Source: Akkermansiaceae bacterium (GTDB lineage: Bacteria; Verrucomicrobiota; Verrucomicrobiia; Verrucomicrobiales; Akkermansiaceae). From it: a stretch of 64,000 nucleotides of DNA. The DNA lies in assembly GCA_024233135.1 (NCBI GenBank), contig JACKPZ010000005.1, positions 165,262 to 229,261 of the forward strand. The letters are read 5' to 3'. Below, one piece after another: positions 33,509 to 44,155 of the stretch; position 1 is the stretch's first letter, and each line of letters begins with the position of its first letter. The notes under the pieces are model-generated. The model was not told the origin of the DNA, did no database searches, and saw only the letters and a list, made by a program, of their open reading frames with translations. Made by a program: the position numbers and the translations under genes.

Positions 33509-34312
33509 GTGCATGATTCATCCGTGTTCCGTTACTTCGGCAGGCTTGCGGTCGATTTCCTCATCTATCTGGGAGAAATCGGCCGGCTCGTCGCCGCGGT
33601 CGCCACTTCCCTGCGGCGCGGGAAACCTCGGGTGCGGCTGATGCTCTCGCAGATCGCCGAGACCGGCTACCGCTCCCAACCGGTGGTCATCGTCACCGGT
33701 GCCTTCACCGGTGCGGTGCTTGCGGCACAGGCCTTGTTCCAGTTCAAGCCGCTCGGGATGGAGACCGGCGGCGGCGCGTTGGTCAGCGTCGCGATGCTGC
33801 GCGAACTCGGTCCCACGGTCACCGCGCTGATGCTCGCCGGCCGCGTCGGTGCCGCCATGGCCGCGGAGATCGGAACGATGAAGGTCACCGAGCAGATCGA
33901 CGCCCTGCGTTCGATGGATGTGCACCCGATCGACTATCTCGTGACCCCCCGGTTTCTCGCCATGCTGGTGGCGATGCCGCTGCTCATTGCGGAGTCGGCC
34001 GCCTTCGGCATCATCGCCTCGGTGGTCGTCGGAGTCGGTTCCTTCAACGTCAATCCCGCGTATTGGATGAACCAGATGAACATCCACACCGATGGTTCCG
34101 ATGTGGTCTTCGCGATGACCAAGGGACTCGTTTTCGGTGTGCTCATCGTGATCATCTCCTGCCATCAGGGGCTGTCCGTCACCCAGGGTGCCGTCGGTGT
34201 CGGACGCGGCACGACGCGCGCGATGGTGTTCTCGTCGCTCGCCATCCTCATCGTGAACTTCTTCCTCACGATGTTGCTCAGCGCCCTGTTCCCCTCGGGC
34301 GCGGCATCGTGA
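33509..34312 (+). CDS. MlaE-family ABC transporter permease
   Basis: 267 residues, GTG start at 33509. The motifs GAFTGAVLAAQALFQF, LRELGPTVTALMLAGRVGAAMAAEIGTMKVTEQIDALR (read in pieces) and VTPRFLAMLVAMPLL are hallmarks of the MlaE/YrbE permease, which moves phospholipids between the two membranes with MlaF and MlaD. No ATPase or MCE substrate-binding gene follows, so the partners are encoded elsewhere. Confidence 0.92.
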   Translation: MHDSSVFRYFGRLAVDFLIYLGEIGRLVAAVATSLRRGKPRVRLMLSQIAETGYRSQPVVIVTGAFTGAVLAAQALFQFKPLGMETGGGALVSVAMLRELGPTVTALMLAGRVGAAMAAEIGTMKVTEQIDALRSMDVHPIDYLVTPRFLAMLVAMPLLIAESAAFGIIASVVVGVGSFNVNPAYWMNQMNIHTDGSDVVFAMTKGLVFGVLIVIISCHQGLSVTQGAVGVGRGTTRAMVFSSLAILIVNFFLTMLLSALFPSGAAS

Positions 34313-34403
34313 GAGAACCCACGGCGTGTCGGAATCGCGAGCGGTTTTTCCTAAGGATCTCTCGTCTGGTGTGTTGTTTCCAAGGAACCCAACGACAAGC
34401 GCC

Positions 34404-35573
34404 ATGAGTCTTCACGCCAAACCAACCGACGACGCCATCCAGCGTCTGCACGCACAGCGCCGGAACTCGACGATCTCGTCCTTCGTCATCGCCTTCCTGG
34501 TGATCACGCTCATCGGGTTGGTGCTGGGATTCTTCCTGCTTCCCAATCTCTCCAAGAATGATGCCGTGATCGTGACCTACACAACGAGCGTCGATCCGAA
34601 TCCGGATCCCGAGGTGAAGAAAGTCCCCACCAATCTTTCGCGCAAGCCGTCGGCTCCTTCGGTGGCTGCGGTGAGGGTGATCGCAGCGCAGGCGATGGCC
34701 GAGATTTCGATCCCCGTGCCGGAAGTCGAGCCCGTGATGCCTTCGATGGACCTCGGAGACGGCGACAACTTCGGCGACGGATGGGATCGCAATGGCGATG
34801 GCGCCGCTGGCGGCGGCGGCATGTTCGGCAGCACCTCGTCCATCCCCGGCGCGCTCAAGGGCCGGCTGTTCGATTTCAAACAAGACCGCCGTGGCAGGCC
34901 GATCAGCTATGATCCGTCCGTGCCGAACTACGCCGAGCTGGCAAGCGCCGCCGAGCGCCGCGACTTCACGCACAACTCGCTGACGAAGTTCTTCATGGCG
35001 CCGCACGAACTCAATCTCACGCACTTCGCCATTCCGTTCACTCCCGCCGACCGCGGACCCGAGTATTTCGGCGCGAAGGAAACGATCCGGCCGTCCGGGT
35101 GGCTCGCCGTCTATCAGGGGCGGATCGTGGCGCCCGTCTCGGGCAGATATCGTTTCCGCGGTGCGGCGGATGACTACATGGTGGTGCTCATCGAAGGCCG
35201 CCGGAATCTCGTGGCCTGTTGGCCGGATACCCAGCAGGAGGTGGCCGGACGGTGGAAGGGCGGGGAAGTCGAAGGCAGCGACAAGAGTCCGCTGGGCAGC
35301 GCTCTCCTGCATGCCGGCGACTGGATGAATTTGAAAGCCGGGGAACCGGTGGACATCGGCGTCGGAGTTGGCGAGCGACCGGGCGGCATGGTCGGCTTCG
35401 TTCTCGAGATCGAGCAGGAGGGCGTCGGATACCGCACGGATGCCAACGGCCGGAAGGTCCTGCCCTTGTTCACGACCACGCCGTTCACCGACGAGGAGCG
35501 GAGGGAGATCCAGGACCGCTTCCAAGGATACGAGTTCGAGTGGGATAACGTGCCGGTCTTCGGGGTGAAGTGA
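34404..35573 (+). CDS. Membrane-anchored protein with PA14-like domain
   Basis: 389 residues from ATG 34404; a start at 34326 is possible but only adds 26 low-quality residues. One membrane helix at about 25-47 (SFVIAFLVITLIGLVLGFFL). A Gly/Asp-rich linker (LGDGDNFGDGWDRNGDG) precedes a C-terminal domain with GWLAVYQGRIVAPVSGRYRF and ADDYMVVLIEGR, the pattern of PA14-type carbohydrate-binding folds. Function unknown; probably periplasmic. Confidence 0.8.
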   Translation: MSLHAKPTDDAIQRLHAQRRNSTISSFVIAFLVITLIGLVLGFFLLPNLSKNDAVIVTYTTSVDPNPDPEVKKVPTNLSRKPSAPSVAAVRVIAAQAMAEISIPVPEVEPVMPSMDLGDGDNFGDGWDRNGDGAAGGGGMFGSTSSIPGALKGRLFDFKQDRRGRPISYDPSVPNYAELASAAERRDFTHNSLTKFFMAPHELNLTHFAIPFTPADRGPEYFGAKETIRPSGWLAVYQGRIVAPVSGRYRFRGAADDYMVVLIEGRRNLVACWPDTQQEVAGRWKGGEVEGSDKSPLGSALLHAGDWMNLKAGEPVDIGVGVGERPGGMVGFVLEIEQEGVGYRTDANGRKVLPLFTTTPFTDEERREIQDRFQGYEFEWDNVPVFGVK

Positions 35574-35616
35574 CACGCCGCTTGCCGCTTGCGGCGGGAT
35601 CGGGCAGAGTCCGCGC

Positions 35617-35805
35617 ATGGACCTCTCCAAGTGCCTCGCGCTCGATCCCCACCTGCTCGTCGGCCTGGTGAACACCGAGTTGCGCAACCACTGCGACTCG
35701 CTCGACGATCTCGTGAAAACCCACGACATCGGCGAGGACGCGCTCGTCGAGCGGCTCGGAGGCGCCGGGTATATCTATCAGCCGGCGCAGAACCAGTTTC
35801 GTTAG
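35617..35805 (+). CDS. DUF4250 domain protein
   Basis: 62 residues. The pattern LALDPHLLVGLVNTELRNHCDSLDDLV and the ending GYIYQPAQNQF match the small DUF4250 family as I remember it; function unknown. Its stop overlaps the stop of the converging propeller gene by two bases. Confidence 0.7.
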   Translation: MDLSKCLALDPHLLVGLVNTELRNHCDSLDDLVKTHDIGEDALVERLGGAGYIYQPAQNQFR

Positions 35806-36827
35806 AGAGAGCTCTTGCGCAACTTCGTCACCCGGCCGGTCTGGTTCCAGTCCTGCACGTAGAGGTTGCCGTCCTTGTCGAAGCTCAGGCCGTGGGGCGC
35901 GGTGAAGATGCCGGGTTTCATATCGGCCGGAGCCACCGGAAACTTCGCCCACTGGCCCTTGTCCGGATTGTCGCCGAGAAAGGCGACGGGCGCGCCGTCC
36001 CTGTCGAGGATGGTCACGCGGGCTTCGAGTTCGGCCACCGCGCAATGGTCACCGAGGATCGAGACCGAGCACGGACGCCGCAGGTGGGTGGCGTGCACGC
36101 CGATCCAGTTGCCCTCGAGGTCGAAGTGGACGAGGCGCCGGTTCTCGCGGTCGCAGACAAGCAGGCGCGGATCGCCGAAGCGGGTATCGATCGCCATGCC
36201 GTGCGAGCAATTGGTTTTCCCGTCGTCCTTGCCGCGGCCGCCGAAGCTCTTGAGGTGTTTGCCCGCGGCGTCGAACTTGTGGATGAACTGCGCGCCGTAG
36301 CCCATCGAACAGAAGATCGAGCCGTCCGGTGCCACCGCCACCGCGGTGAGACCTTTCCAGCCACCCTGCACGTCGCCTGCCGTTTTTTGGGAAATCTCCA
36401 GCAGCACCTTGCCGTCGGTGTCGATTTTGCACACGCGGAACGGATGCGGACCCGCGAGCTGCGCGCCGTAGATCACCGTTCTGCCCTCCTCCTCGCGCAC
36501 CGCCATCGCGTGGAAACCCTGGCATTCCGGAGCGATCGCCCCGGCGAAACTCCCGTCCGCCTGATAGACGAGGATGCCGTGCGGTGCGTCCGTGGAAACG
36601 TAGACTTTTCCGGTTTTCGCATCGATCACCACGCTGCCGTGGGTGGGGCCGATCGGTTTCCCGTCGGGCAGCGCGCCCCAGCCGGGGACCACTTCGTACT
36701 GCCAGGCGCCGTTCCCGGTGCGGACGGCGGACTCCGGAGATTCACCCGGCTCGGTCCCGTGGTCGGGATGAGCGAGGGCGGCGGAACAGAACAACAAAGG
36801 CAGGAGCAAACGAATCATCCCCGGCAT
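35802..36827 (-). CDS. Secreted NHL-type beta-propeller protein
   Basis: 341 residues (ATG 36827; ATG 36818 gives an equally good signal peptide MIRLLLPLLFCSAALA). Repeated blades of about 45 residues are visible: KTGKVYVSTDAPHGILVYQA, VAPDGSIFCSMGYGAQFIHKF, DPRLLVCDRENRRLVHFDLEG and DKDGNLYVQDWNQTGRVTKL. This is the NHL or six-bladed propeller pattern. No catalytic assignment is possible; exported scaffold or peptidylglycine-lyase-like proteins share the fold. Confidence 0.82.
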   Translation of the reverse strand: MPGMIRLLLPLLFCSAALAHPDHGTEPGESPESAVRTGNGAWQYEVVPGWGALPDGKPIGPTHGSVVIDAKTGKVYVSTDAPHGILVYQADGSFAGAIAPECQGFHAMAVREEEGRTVIYGAQLAGPHPFRVCKIDTDGKVLLEISQKTAGDVQGGWKGLTAVAVAPDGSIFCSMGYGAQFIHKFDAAGKHLKSFGGRGKDDGKTNCSHGMAIDTRFGDPRLLVCDRENRRLVHFDLEGNWIGVHATHLRRPCSVSILGDHCAVAELEARVTILDRDGAPVAFLGDNPDKGQWAKFPVAPADMKPGIFTAPHGLSFDKDGNLYVQDWNQTGRVTKLRKSSL

Positions 36828-36857
36828 TCAAGCCGCTGGAGCGGATCTGGCAACGTT

Positions 36858-38054
36858 TCAATCGCCGGGCGTCGGCTCCGCCACCACCTGCGGCTGCGGC
36901 GCCTTCTTGCGGTCGAAGCGTTTGCCGTAGTCCATCATCGGCTTCTCGACGATGCGGTGCACGGCCAATGCCGCGAGTACGATCGCCGGCAGCGCGACGG
37001 CCGTGAGCAACATGAAGGCCGCGGGTTTCCCGATGCCGGGCGTCACGTGCAGGATGCCGGTGAGCACGAGGATGATGACAGGCCAGTGCACCAGGTAGAG
37101 CGGGTAGGAAATCCGGCCGAAAAACTGCGGCCATGGATGCAGCAGTCCGGCCCGGACGATGTCGAGCGCGCGGCCGAACGGATCGTTGCCGCGCGAAACG
37201 ATGCAGCCGAAGCCGATCGCCCATGCCGTGAAGGCCACCGGGTGCCAGCCGGTGAGGATGGCGAGCGTGGCCAGTGCCACCGGCGCGAGGGTGCCGAGCG
37301 GCCGGAGTTCGCCGCTCTCGCAAAGTTTCGCGTACAAGTGGTAGCTGCCGATGCCGACGAGGAACAAGGGGAGCTGCGGCAGCAGGAAGGAAAGCTGCGT
37401 GTTCTGCCAGTGCGCCGAGTAGCGGATGCCGAGCCATGCCAGCGCGCCGAGCGCCGCCAGCCCGAGCGCGCTTTTCACCCAGCGCGCGATCACCGGGGAA
37501 ACGAGGTAATATTGCCACTCGAGCGTGATGCTCCAGGCGGGCAACAGCAGCGTGCCCGTCGCGCCGGGTAGGAAACCCTTGGTCAGCACCCCGTTCAGCA
37601 ACAACAGGTGCCAGAACACGTGCGCACCGAAGGCCGAGGACTCCCATTCGGAAAACTGCCGGATCCAGTCGTAATACACCGTTTCTCCCGACCACACCGC
37701 CGTTTTCAGGATGAACGGGACGAGGAAACTCGTGCCGATGGCCACCGCGAGACAAAGCAGATAAACCGGATAGATGCGGAAGAACCGCCCGCGCATGAAC
37801 GAGCCGTAACCCTGCTTGCGCTTGTGCAGCAGAAACGAAATCGCGAAGCCGCTGAGGATGATGAAGGTCTCGACCGCCGGTTTCGCGCTGATGAAAACCT
37901 GCCACGCCGCATCGAGACGCCGCGGCCCCGGATTTTCCCAATAGCCGGTCCAGGCGAGCAAATGCGACAAGGCAACCCACAACGCGAGCAGGCCGCGCAG
38001 GCCGTCAAGCTCGTCGACACGGGGGAGCCGCACGGGACGGGGGGAGTCCGACAT
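36858..38054 (-). CDS. Acyltransferase 3 family membrane protein
   Basis: 398 residues from ATG 38054 (MSDSPRPVRLPRVDELDGLR); longer starts up to 38237 add a charged stretch without family similarity. The signature DELDGLRGLLALWVALSHLL carries the catalytic-type His, followed by about ten membrane helices including FIILSGFAISFLLHKR and SYPLYLVHWPVIILV. The family acetylates or acylates surface glycans, peptidoglycan or antibiotics; the substrate is unknown here. Confidence 0.9.
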   Translation of the reverse strand: MSDSPRPVRLPRVDELDGLRGLLALWVALSHLLAWTGYWENPGPRRLDAAWQVFISAKPAVETFIILSGFAISFLLHKRKQGYGSFMRGRFFRIYPVYLLCLAVAIGTSFLVPFILKTAVWSGETVYYDWIRQFSEWESSAFGAHVFWHLLLLNGVLTKGFLPGATGTLLLPAWSITLEWQYYLVSPVIARWVKSALGLAALGALAWLGIRYSAHWQNTQLSFLLPQLPLFLVGIGSYHLYAKLCESGELRPLGTLAPVALATLAILTGWHPVAFTAWAIGFGCIVSRGNDPFGRALDIVRAGLLHPWPQFFGRISYPLYLVHWPVIILVLTGILHVTPGIGKPAAFMLLTAVALPAIVLAALAVHRIVEKPMMDYGKRFDRKKAPQPQVVAEPTPGD

Positions 38055-38351
38055 GCCGGCGACCATGCCGGATTCCCCGGGAAACCGCAAGTACGCCATC
38101 AAGCGGGTCCGATCCCGAGCTCCGAGCCATTCCTCCGGTTCCATTTCGTTCGCCTCGTCACCCTCCGGCCACCCGAAACACCTCGTTTCACCCCCCGTCG
38201 TTTCACGACGAATCATCGGTGCGGCCGCATCGATCATTTGCCGGCAACTCGTCGCGGATGCATGGCATCGCGGGTGGGGTGCGGATGCTCCGGTTCTCCC
38301 AAATCCTCCGTTTTCCTGGATCTCCGCGATTTCCCGGAATGTCGCGGGGAG

Positions 38352-38633
38352 CTACATTTCCCCGGCGATGCGGGCGGCAACCGAGTCTTCCGCGCCGGCT
38401 TCGGTGCGGATGAAGATTTCCTGCACGCCTTTCGACGACTGCATCACCGCCTTGAGGCCGCCGGGGACCTTGCGTTGCACGCGGATGGCGCCGGTTCCCG
38501 CGTTCGTGCCGAGCGACTTGCCGCCGTATGAGCGGCCGATGATGACCGCGGTGACACCATCGATCGCCTCGATGCGGCGCAGCAGCGTCCGGCCTTCCTT
38601 GGAAGTGCTCCGGTGGCGTCCGCGCGATGGCAT
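38352..38633 (-). CDS. Conserved small protein of unknown function
   Basis: 93 residues, no family recognised. A compact alpha/beta protein: EGRTLLRRIEAIDGVTAVII followed by GRSYGGKSLGTNAGTGAIRV and IFIRTEAGAEDSVAARI. No signal peptide or membrane helix. It diverges from the glucanotransferase gene 113 bp away. Composition is protein-like and the start has a plausible context, so I accept it as a gene. Confidence 0.6.
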   Translation of the reverse strand: MPSRGRHRSTSKEGRTLLRRIEAIDGVTAVIIGRSYGGKSLGTNAGTGAIRVQRKVPGGLKAVMQSSKGVQEIFIRTEAGAEDSVAARIAGEM

Positions 38634-38746
38634 GCCGGATGGTGCCAGCCGCCTCCGCGCGGCGCAATGTTCGGGCCCGCGGAAATTTTTCCCATCGCAT
38701 CGGCGGTTCCGGACATTACCTTGGCAGCGCTGAAACCCATTCCGCG

Positions 38747-41458
38747 ATGAGGATTCTCTTCCGTCTCAACTACCACACCGTTCCCGGCCAGTCGATCTGG
38801 CTCAAACTCGCCACCAACGACGATGCGGGAGGCCCGCGCGTGCGCCACTGCCTGCCGATGCGCTGGATGAACGACCGCTGGTGGGAACTCGCGCTGGAGA
38901 TCGAGTCCGAGGAAATCGTGCGGCTGGAGTATTCCTACCAGATGCGCCAGGACCACAACGGGGTGGATCTCGACGAGTGGTCCGGCCCGCGCCGCGCATC
39001 GGCGGATGCGGCGCACGGCGACGCGTTGCTGCTCTGGGACACCTGGTGCTCGGCGGGCAGCCCGGACCACGCCTATCAGACGAGCGCCTTCCGACATGCA
39101 CACGCCCGGGGGCCGTTTTCCGATCCGCTGGCTCCGCCGGATGCGAACCACACGTTCCAGCTCCGGATGGCTGCGGTGCCGGTGGGGCTGGTGCCGTGCC
39201 TTGTCGGTTCGGTGCGCGAGATCGGCGACTGGGACTGGACCCGTGCCGTGCCGCTGGAAGAGGTCGCGGCCAACGTCTGGCAAACCTCGCTCTACCTGCC
39301 CGCGGATTGGCACGTGGAATACAAATACGGTCTGTGGGACGCCGCATCCGGGCGCGCCGTGGGTCTCGAATGCGGCGAAAACCGCTTTCTTTCGCCGCGC
39401 GTGATCGCGCCGAAGCAGCATGTGCGGGTGGGCGACGAGGCCTACCGCCGCGATTCCTCGCAGCTTTTCCGCGCCGCCGGCGTGGCGATGCCGGTATTCT
39501 CGCTGCGCAGCGCCGATGGCATGGGCGTGGGCGAGTTCGCCGATTTGAAACCCTTCGCCGATTGGGCGGCGGACACGGGTCTCAAGCTCATCCAGATCCT
39601 GCCGATCAACGACACGACCTCGTCCCACACCTGGACGGACTCGTATCCCTATTCGGCCATCAGCGTTTCCGCGCTGCATCCGATCTACCTGCGCCTGCAC
39701 GATCTTCCGTATGAGATGCCGGGCGATTTCCGCGCGGCGATGGACGAGTCGCGCCACCGGCTCAACCAGCACCCGCAGATCGACTACGAGGCGGTGATGA
39801 CGGCGAAACTCGGTTTCCTGAAGCGGATCTATCAGACGCACGGGGCCAAGGTCGTCGCCGGCAAGCTGTTCCGCGCCTTCCTCAACAGCACGCGCGACTG
39901 GGTGGTGCCCTACGCCGCGTTCTGCGTGCTTCGCGACCGCTTCGGAACCGCGGATTTCTCGCGCTGGGAGGATTGGCAAACCTACGATCCGAAACGCGTC
40001 GGCGCGATGCTTGAGAGCAAGCACCCGGACGCGGGCGAGATGATGTTCCACATCTGGGTTCAGTTCGAACTCGACCGCCAGCTCAGCGATGCCGTCGATC
40101 ACCTTCACCATCTCGGCCTCGCGTTGAAGGGCGACCTGCCGATCGGCATCGACCGCGAATCGGTGGACGCGTGGGAGTCGCCTCACCAGTTCAAGATGGA
40201 CGCGCAGGCCGGCGCGCCGCCCGACGCCTTCGCCGTGAAGGGCCAGAACTGGGGTTTTCCCACCTACAACTGGGAGGTCATGCGCGAGGACGGCTATGCG
40301 TGGTGGCGCTCGCGTTTCGGCCGCCTGAGCCGGTATTTCGACGCGTTCCGCATCGACCACATCCTCGGCTTCTTCCGGATCTGGCAGGTGCCGGCCGGAC
40401 AGGTGGACGGCATCATGGGCTGGTTTGATCCCGCCATGCCGATCCATATCGATGAAATCCGCGGCCGCGGGATTCCCTTCGATCACGAACGTTTCTGCGA
40501 GCCGTACATCCGCGGGCACTTCCTCGGCGAACGTTTCGGCGACACGCTCGACGAAGCCTGTGCCGGGTATCTCGACCACGCGGGTGAAAACCGCTTCCGC
40601 CTGCGGAAACACGTTTCCACCCAGCAGAAGATCGTCGATCACTTCGCGGCGATCCACCCTCACGACGACGGCCACCGCGCGTGGCTCGAACGCCTTCGGG
40701 ACGCCCTGCTCGACTGTGCGAGCGACGTGCTGTTCTTCGAGGTCCCCGGCTCGGACGGCAGCCTGTTCCACCCGCGCTGCGGGATGCATGGCACGAAGTC
40801 GTTCCAGGAACTTTGGGACGACGTCCGCCGGCGCGTGGACGACCTCTACGTCGATTATTTCTTCCGCCGCCAGGAATCGTTCTGGGAAGCCAAGGGCTAC
40901 GAAAAACTCCCCGTCATGCGCCACGCCAGCCCGATGCTGCTCTGCGGCGAGGACCTCGGCATGGTGCCCGCCTGCGTGCCCGGCGTGCTGCGCGAGCTCG
41001 GCATCCTGTCGCTTGAAATCCAGCGCATGCCGAAGCGCTCGGACATCGAGTTCGCCGATCCCGCACACGCACCCTACATGAGCGTGGTGAGCCCCTCCAC
41101 CCATGACATGCCCACCCTCCGCGGCTGGTGGCGCGAGGACCGCGGTGTATCCGCCTCGTTCTCATGGCAGATGCTCGGTCTGGCGAATCCTCCGGCCGAG
41201 CTCAGCGGCGAGCTGGCCACCCGCATCGTCCTCCAGCACCTCGACTCGCCGGCCATGTGGGCGGTTTTCCCGCTTCAGGACCTGCTCGCCATGGATGAAA
41301 CCCTGCGCCACCCGGATCCCGACGCCGAGCGGATCAACGTTCCGGCCATCATGCCGTATTACTGGCGCTACCGGATGCACCTCGGAGTCGAGGATCTGGC
41401 GGCCTCCGGCGGCTTCAACGACTCGCTGCGGCGCCTTCTCGCGGTCGCCGGACGCTGA
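38747..41458 (+). CDS. malQ: 4-alpha-glucanotransferase with two CBM20-like domains (GH77)
   Basis: 903 residues from ATG 38747. Two starch-binding-type domains (about 1-115 and 130-240, the second with GSVREIGDWDWTRAVPL) precede the GH77 barrel, the order seen in plant DPE2 and bacteroidetes enzymes. Catalytic segments are FDAFRIDHILGF (nucleophile Asp), LLCGEDLGMVP (acid/base Glu) and SPSTHDMPTLRG. It rearranges alpha-1,4-glucans in maltose and glycogen metabolism. No signal peptide, so cytoplasmic. Confidence 0.95.
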   Translation: MRILFRLNYHTVPGQSIWLKLATNDDAGGPRVRHCLPMRWMNDRWWELALEIESEEIVRLEYSYQMRQDHNGVDLDEWSGPRRASADAAHGDALLLWDTWCSAGSPDHAYQTSAFRHAHARGPFSDPLAPPDANHTFQLRMAAVPVGLVPCLVGSVREIGDWDWTRAVPLEEVAANVWQTSLYLPADWHVEYKYGLWDAASGRAVGLECGENRFLSPRVIAPKQHVRVGDEAYRRDSSQLFRAAGVAMPVFSLRSADGMGVGEFADLKPFADWAADTGLKLIQILPINDTTSSHTWTDSYPYSAISVSALHPIYLRLHDLPYEMPGDFRAAMDESRHRLNQHPQIDYEAVMTAKLGFLKRIYQTHGAKVVAGKLFRAFLNSTRDWVVPYAAFCVLRDRFGTADFSRWEDWQTYDPKRVGAMLESKHPDAGEMMFHIWVQFELDRQLSDAVDHLHHLGLALKGDLPIGIDRESVDAWESPHQFKMDAQAGAPPDAFAVKGQNWGFPTYNWEVMREDGYAWWRSRFGRLSRYFDAFRIDHILGFFRIWQVPAGQVDGIMGWFDPAMPIHIDEIRGRGIPFDHERFCEPYIRGHFLGERFGDTLDEACAGYLDHAGENRFRLRKHVSTQQKIVDHFAAIHPHDDGHRAWLERLRDALLDCASDVLFFEVPGSDGSLFHPRCGMHGTKSFQELWDDVRRRVDDLYVDYFFRRQESFWEAKGYEKLPVMRHASPMLLCGEDLGMVPACVPGVLRELGILSLEIQRMPKRSDIEFADPAHAPYMSVVSPSTHDMPTLRGWWREDRGVSASFSWQMLGLANPPAELSGELATRIVLQHLDSPAMWAVFPLQDLLAMDETLRHPDPDAERINVPAIMPYYWRYRMHLGVEDLAASGGFNDSLRRLLAVAGR

Positions 41459-41482
41459 TTCCAAAAATCCCGGGGACCATCC

Positions 41483-41510
41483 TTGACCCGCTCATGGCGA
41501 GGGATCTACC
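41483..41510 (+). promoter_or_regulatory. Possible promoter of sucCD
   Basis: TTGACC (41483-41488) and TCTACC (41505-41510) with 16-bp spacing lie 38 bp before the sucC start. The -35 element is good and the -10 element weak. Confidence 0.35.
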
Positions 41511-41547
41511 GTCCGCGCGGCCTCCGCAGGAAGCGGCCGTCCCCGTC

Positions 41548-42726
<1,179 letters not shown>

Positions 42727-42741
42727 TCGGGAAGCAAGCTG

Positions 42742-42762
42742 CTGAAAACTGAACACTGAAAT
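42742..42762. repeat. Heptamer repeat in the sucC-sucD spacer
   Basis: Three consecutive units CTGAAAA, CTGAACA and CTGAAAT fill 42742-42762, inside the spacer between two genes that must be co-expressed. The same period-7 style recurs at other spacers in this window. Confidence 0.65.
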
Positions 42763-42778
42763 CTAGCAATCTTTCCTC

Positions 42779-43678
42779 ATGGCCATTCTGATCGACGAAA
42801 ACACCAAGGTCCTCGTCCAGGGCATCACCGGCGCCTTCGGCGCGCGTCACGCCAAACTCTCGCTCGAATACGGCACGAAGATCGTCGCCGGCGTCACCCC
42901 CATGAAGGGTGGCCAGAAATTCGAAAACACCGTGCCGATCTTCGACACCGTCGGTGAGGCGGTGAAGGAAACCGGTGCCACCGCCAGCGCGATCTTCGTC
43001 CCGCCCGCCTTCGCCGCCGACGCCATCCTCGAGGCCGCCGACGCCGGTGTGGAACTCATCGTTTGCATCACCGAGGGCATCCCCGTCATGGACATGATGC
43101 GCGTGAAGGCGACGATGGGCTGCTCGTCCAAGGTCCGTCTCGTCGGCCCGAACTGCCCCGGCCTCGTCACTCCCGGCCATGGCGAGAAAAGCCACGGCGG
43201 CTGCCGCATCGGCATCGCTCCGGGCTACATCCACAAGCGCGGAAACGTCGGCGTCGTCTCGCGTTCCGGCACGCTCACCTACGAGGCCGTCTGGCAGCTC
43301 ACCCAGCTCGGCTACGGCCAGAGCACCTGCGTCGGCATCGGTGGCGACCCGATCAACGGCACCTCCCACCTCGACGTCCTCAAGATGTTCAACGACGACC
43401 CGGAAACCGAAGCCATCATCATGATCGGCGAGATCGGCGGCGCTGCGGAAGTCGAAGCCGCCCGCTGGGCGAAGGAGAACTGCACGAAGCCCATCGCCGG
43501 ATTCATCGCCGGGGCCACCGCGCCTCCGGGACGCCGCATGGGCCACGCCGGTGCCATCGTCGGCGGAGCCGAGGACACCGCGCAGGCGAAGAAGGCGATC
43601 CTCGCCGAGTGCGGCATCGCCGTGGCCGAAACCCCCGGCGTGATGGCCAAGACCCTGCTCGAAAAGTGGGGCAAGTGA
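42779..43678 (+). CDS. sucD: Succinyl-CoA ligase, alpha subunit
   Basis: 299 residues, full length. The CoA-binding segment LVQGITGAFGARHAKLSLEYG is at about 14-34, and the phosphohistidine loop GRRMGHAGAIVGG with the active His near the C-terminus. It forms the heterodimer or heterotetramer with SucC. Confidence 0.97.
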   Translation: MAILIDENTKVLVQGITGAFGARHAKLSLEYGTKIVAGVTPMKGGQKFENTVPIFDTVGEAVKETGATASAIFVPPAFAADAILEAADAGVELIVCITEGIPVMDMMRVKATMGCSSKVRLVGPNCPGLVTPGHGEKSHGGCRIGIAPGYIHKRGNVGVVSRSGTLTYEAVWQLTQLGYGQSTCVGIGGDPINGTSHLDVLKMFNDDPETEAIIMIGEIGGAAEVEAARWAKENCTKPIAGFIAGATAPPGRRMGHAGAIVGGAEDTAQAKKAILAECGIAVAETPGVMAKTLLEKWGK

Positions 43679-43691
43679 AACGACCCGGCCG

Positions 43692-44138
43692 ATGAACCCG
43701 CGAGACCAGGCACCGCCGACGCCCCAACAGCAGGCGCTGGTCCTGTGGGTCATCTGGTTTTCCATCCTCTCCGGCATCGTCATCATCCAGATGTTCGCCG
43801 GAGGCGGCTGGCCGTCGGGTGACGACAAGTCGTCGTTCACGGATCCGATCTTCCTCGCTGCGTTCGGCTCGTTTCTCACCAGCGTCGCGGTGCGCCTCTT
43901 CGTGCTGCCGAAACAATCCGCGCCCGAGAAACAACTTCCCGTCGCCATCATCGGCATGGCGCTCGCGGAAGGGGCGATGATCCTCGGCACCTTCGTCCTG
44001 CCGAAGGATGCCGTCTCCGCGAAACAAAGCCTGATCGTCCTCGCCTTCCTCGGCGTGGCGGCCTACGCGCCGTTCTACGTCGGCCGGAAACCCGGAAACC
44101 GCCATGGTTTCTCCGGCGATGACGGATACCAACGCTGA
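43692..44138 (+). CDS. Small membrane protein, unknown
   Basis: 148 residues with about four membrane helices (LVLWVIWFSILSGIVIIQMF; IFLAAFGSFLTSVAVRLFVL; LPVAIIGMALAEGAMILGTF; LIVLAFLGVAAYAPFYVG). It starts 13 bp after sucD and may be co-transcribed. No family recognised. It converges on the MscS gene. Confidence 0.7.
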   Translation: MNPRDQAPPTPQQQALVLWVIWFSILSGIVIIQMFAGGGWPSGDDKSSFTDPIFLAAFGSFLTSVAVRLFVLPKQSAPEKQLPVAIIGMALAEGAMILGTFVLPKDAVSAKQSLIVLAFLGVAAYAPFYVGRKPGNRHGFSGDDGYQR

Positions 44139-44155
44139 GCGGATGCGGCGGCTCC

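Noticed and set aside
35589..37571. Plus-strand open frame of 660 codons
   Set aside because: Antisense to the propeller and acyltransferase genes; composition dominated by Arg, Ala and His.
38444..41104. Minus-strand open frame of 886 codons
   Set aside because: Antisense to the GH77 glucanotransferase; no protein-like features and it overlaps the small gene at 38352.
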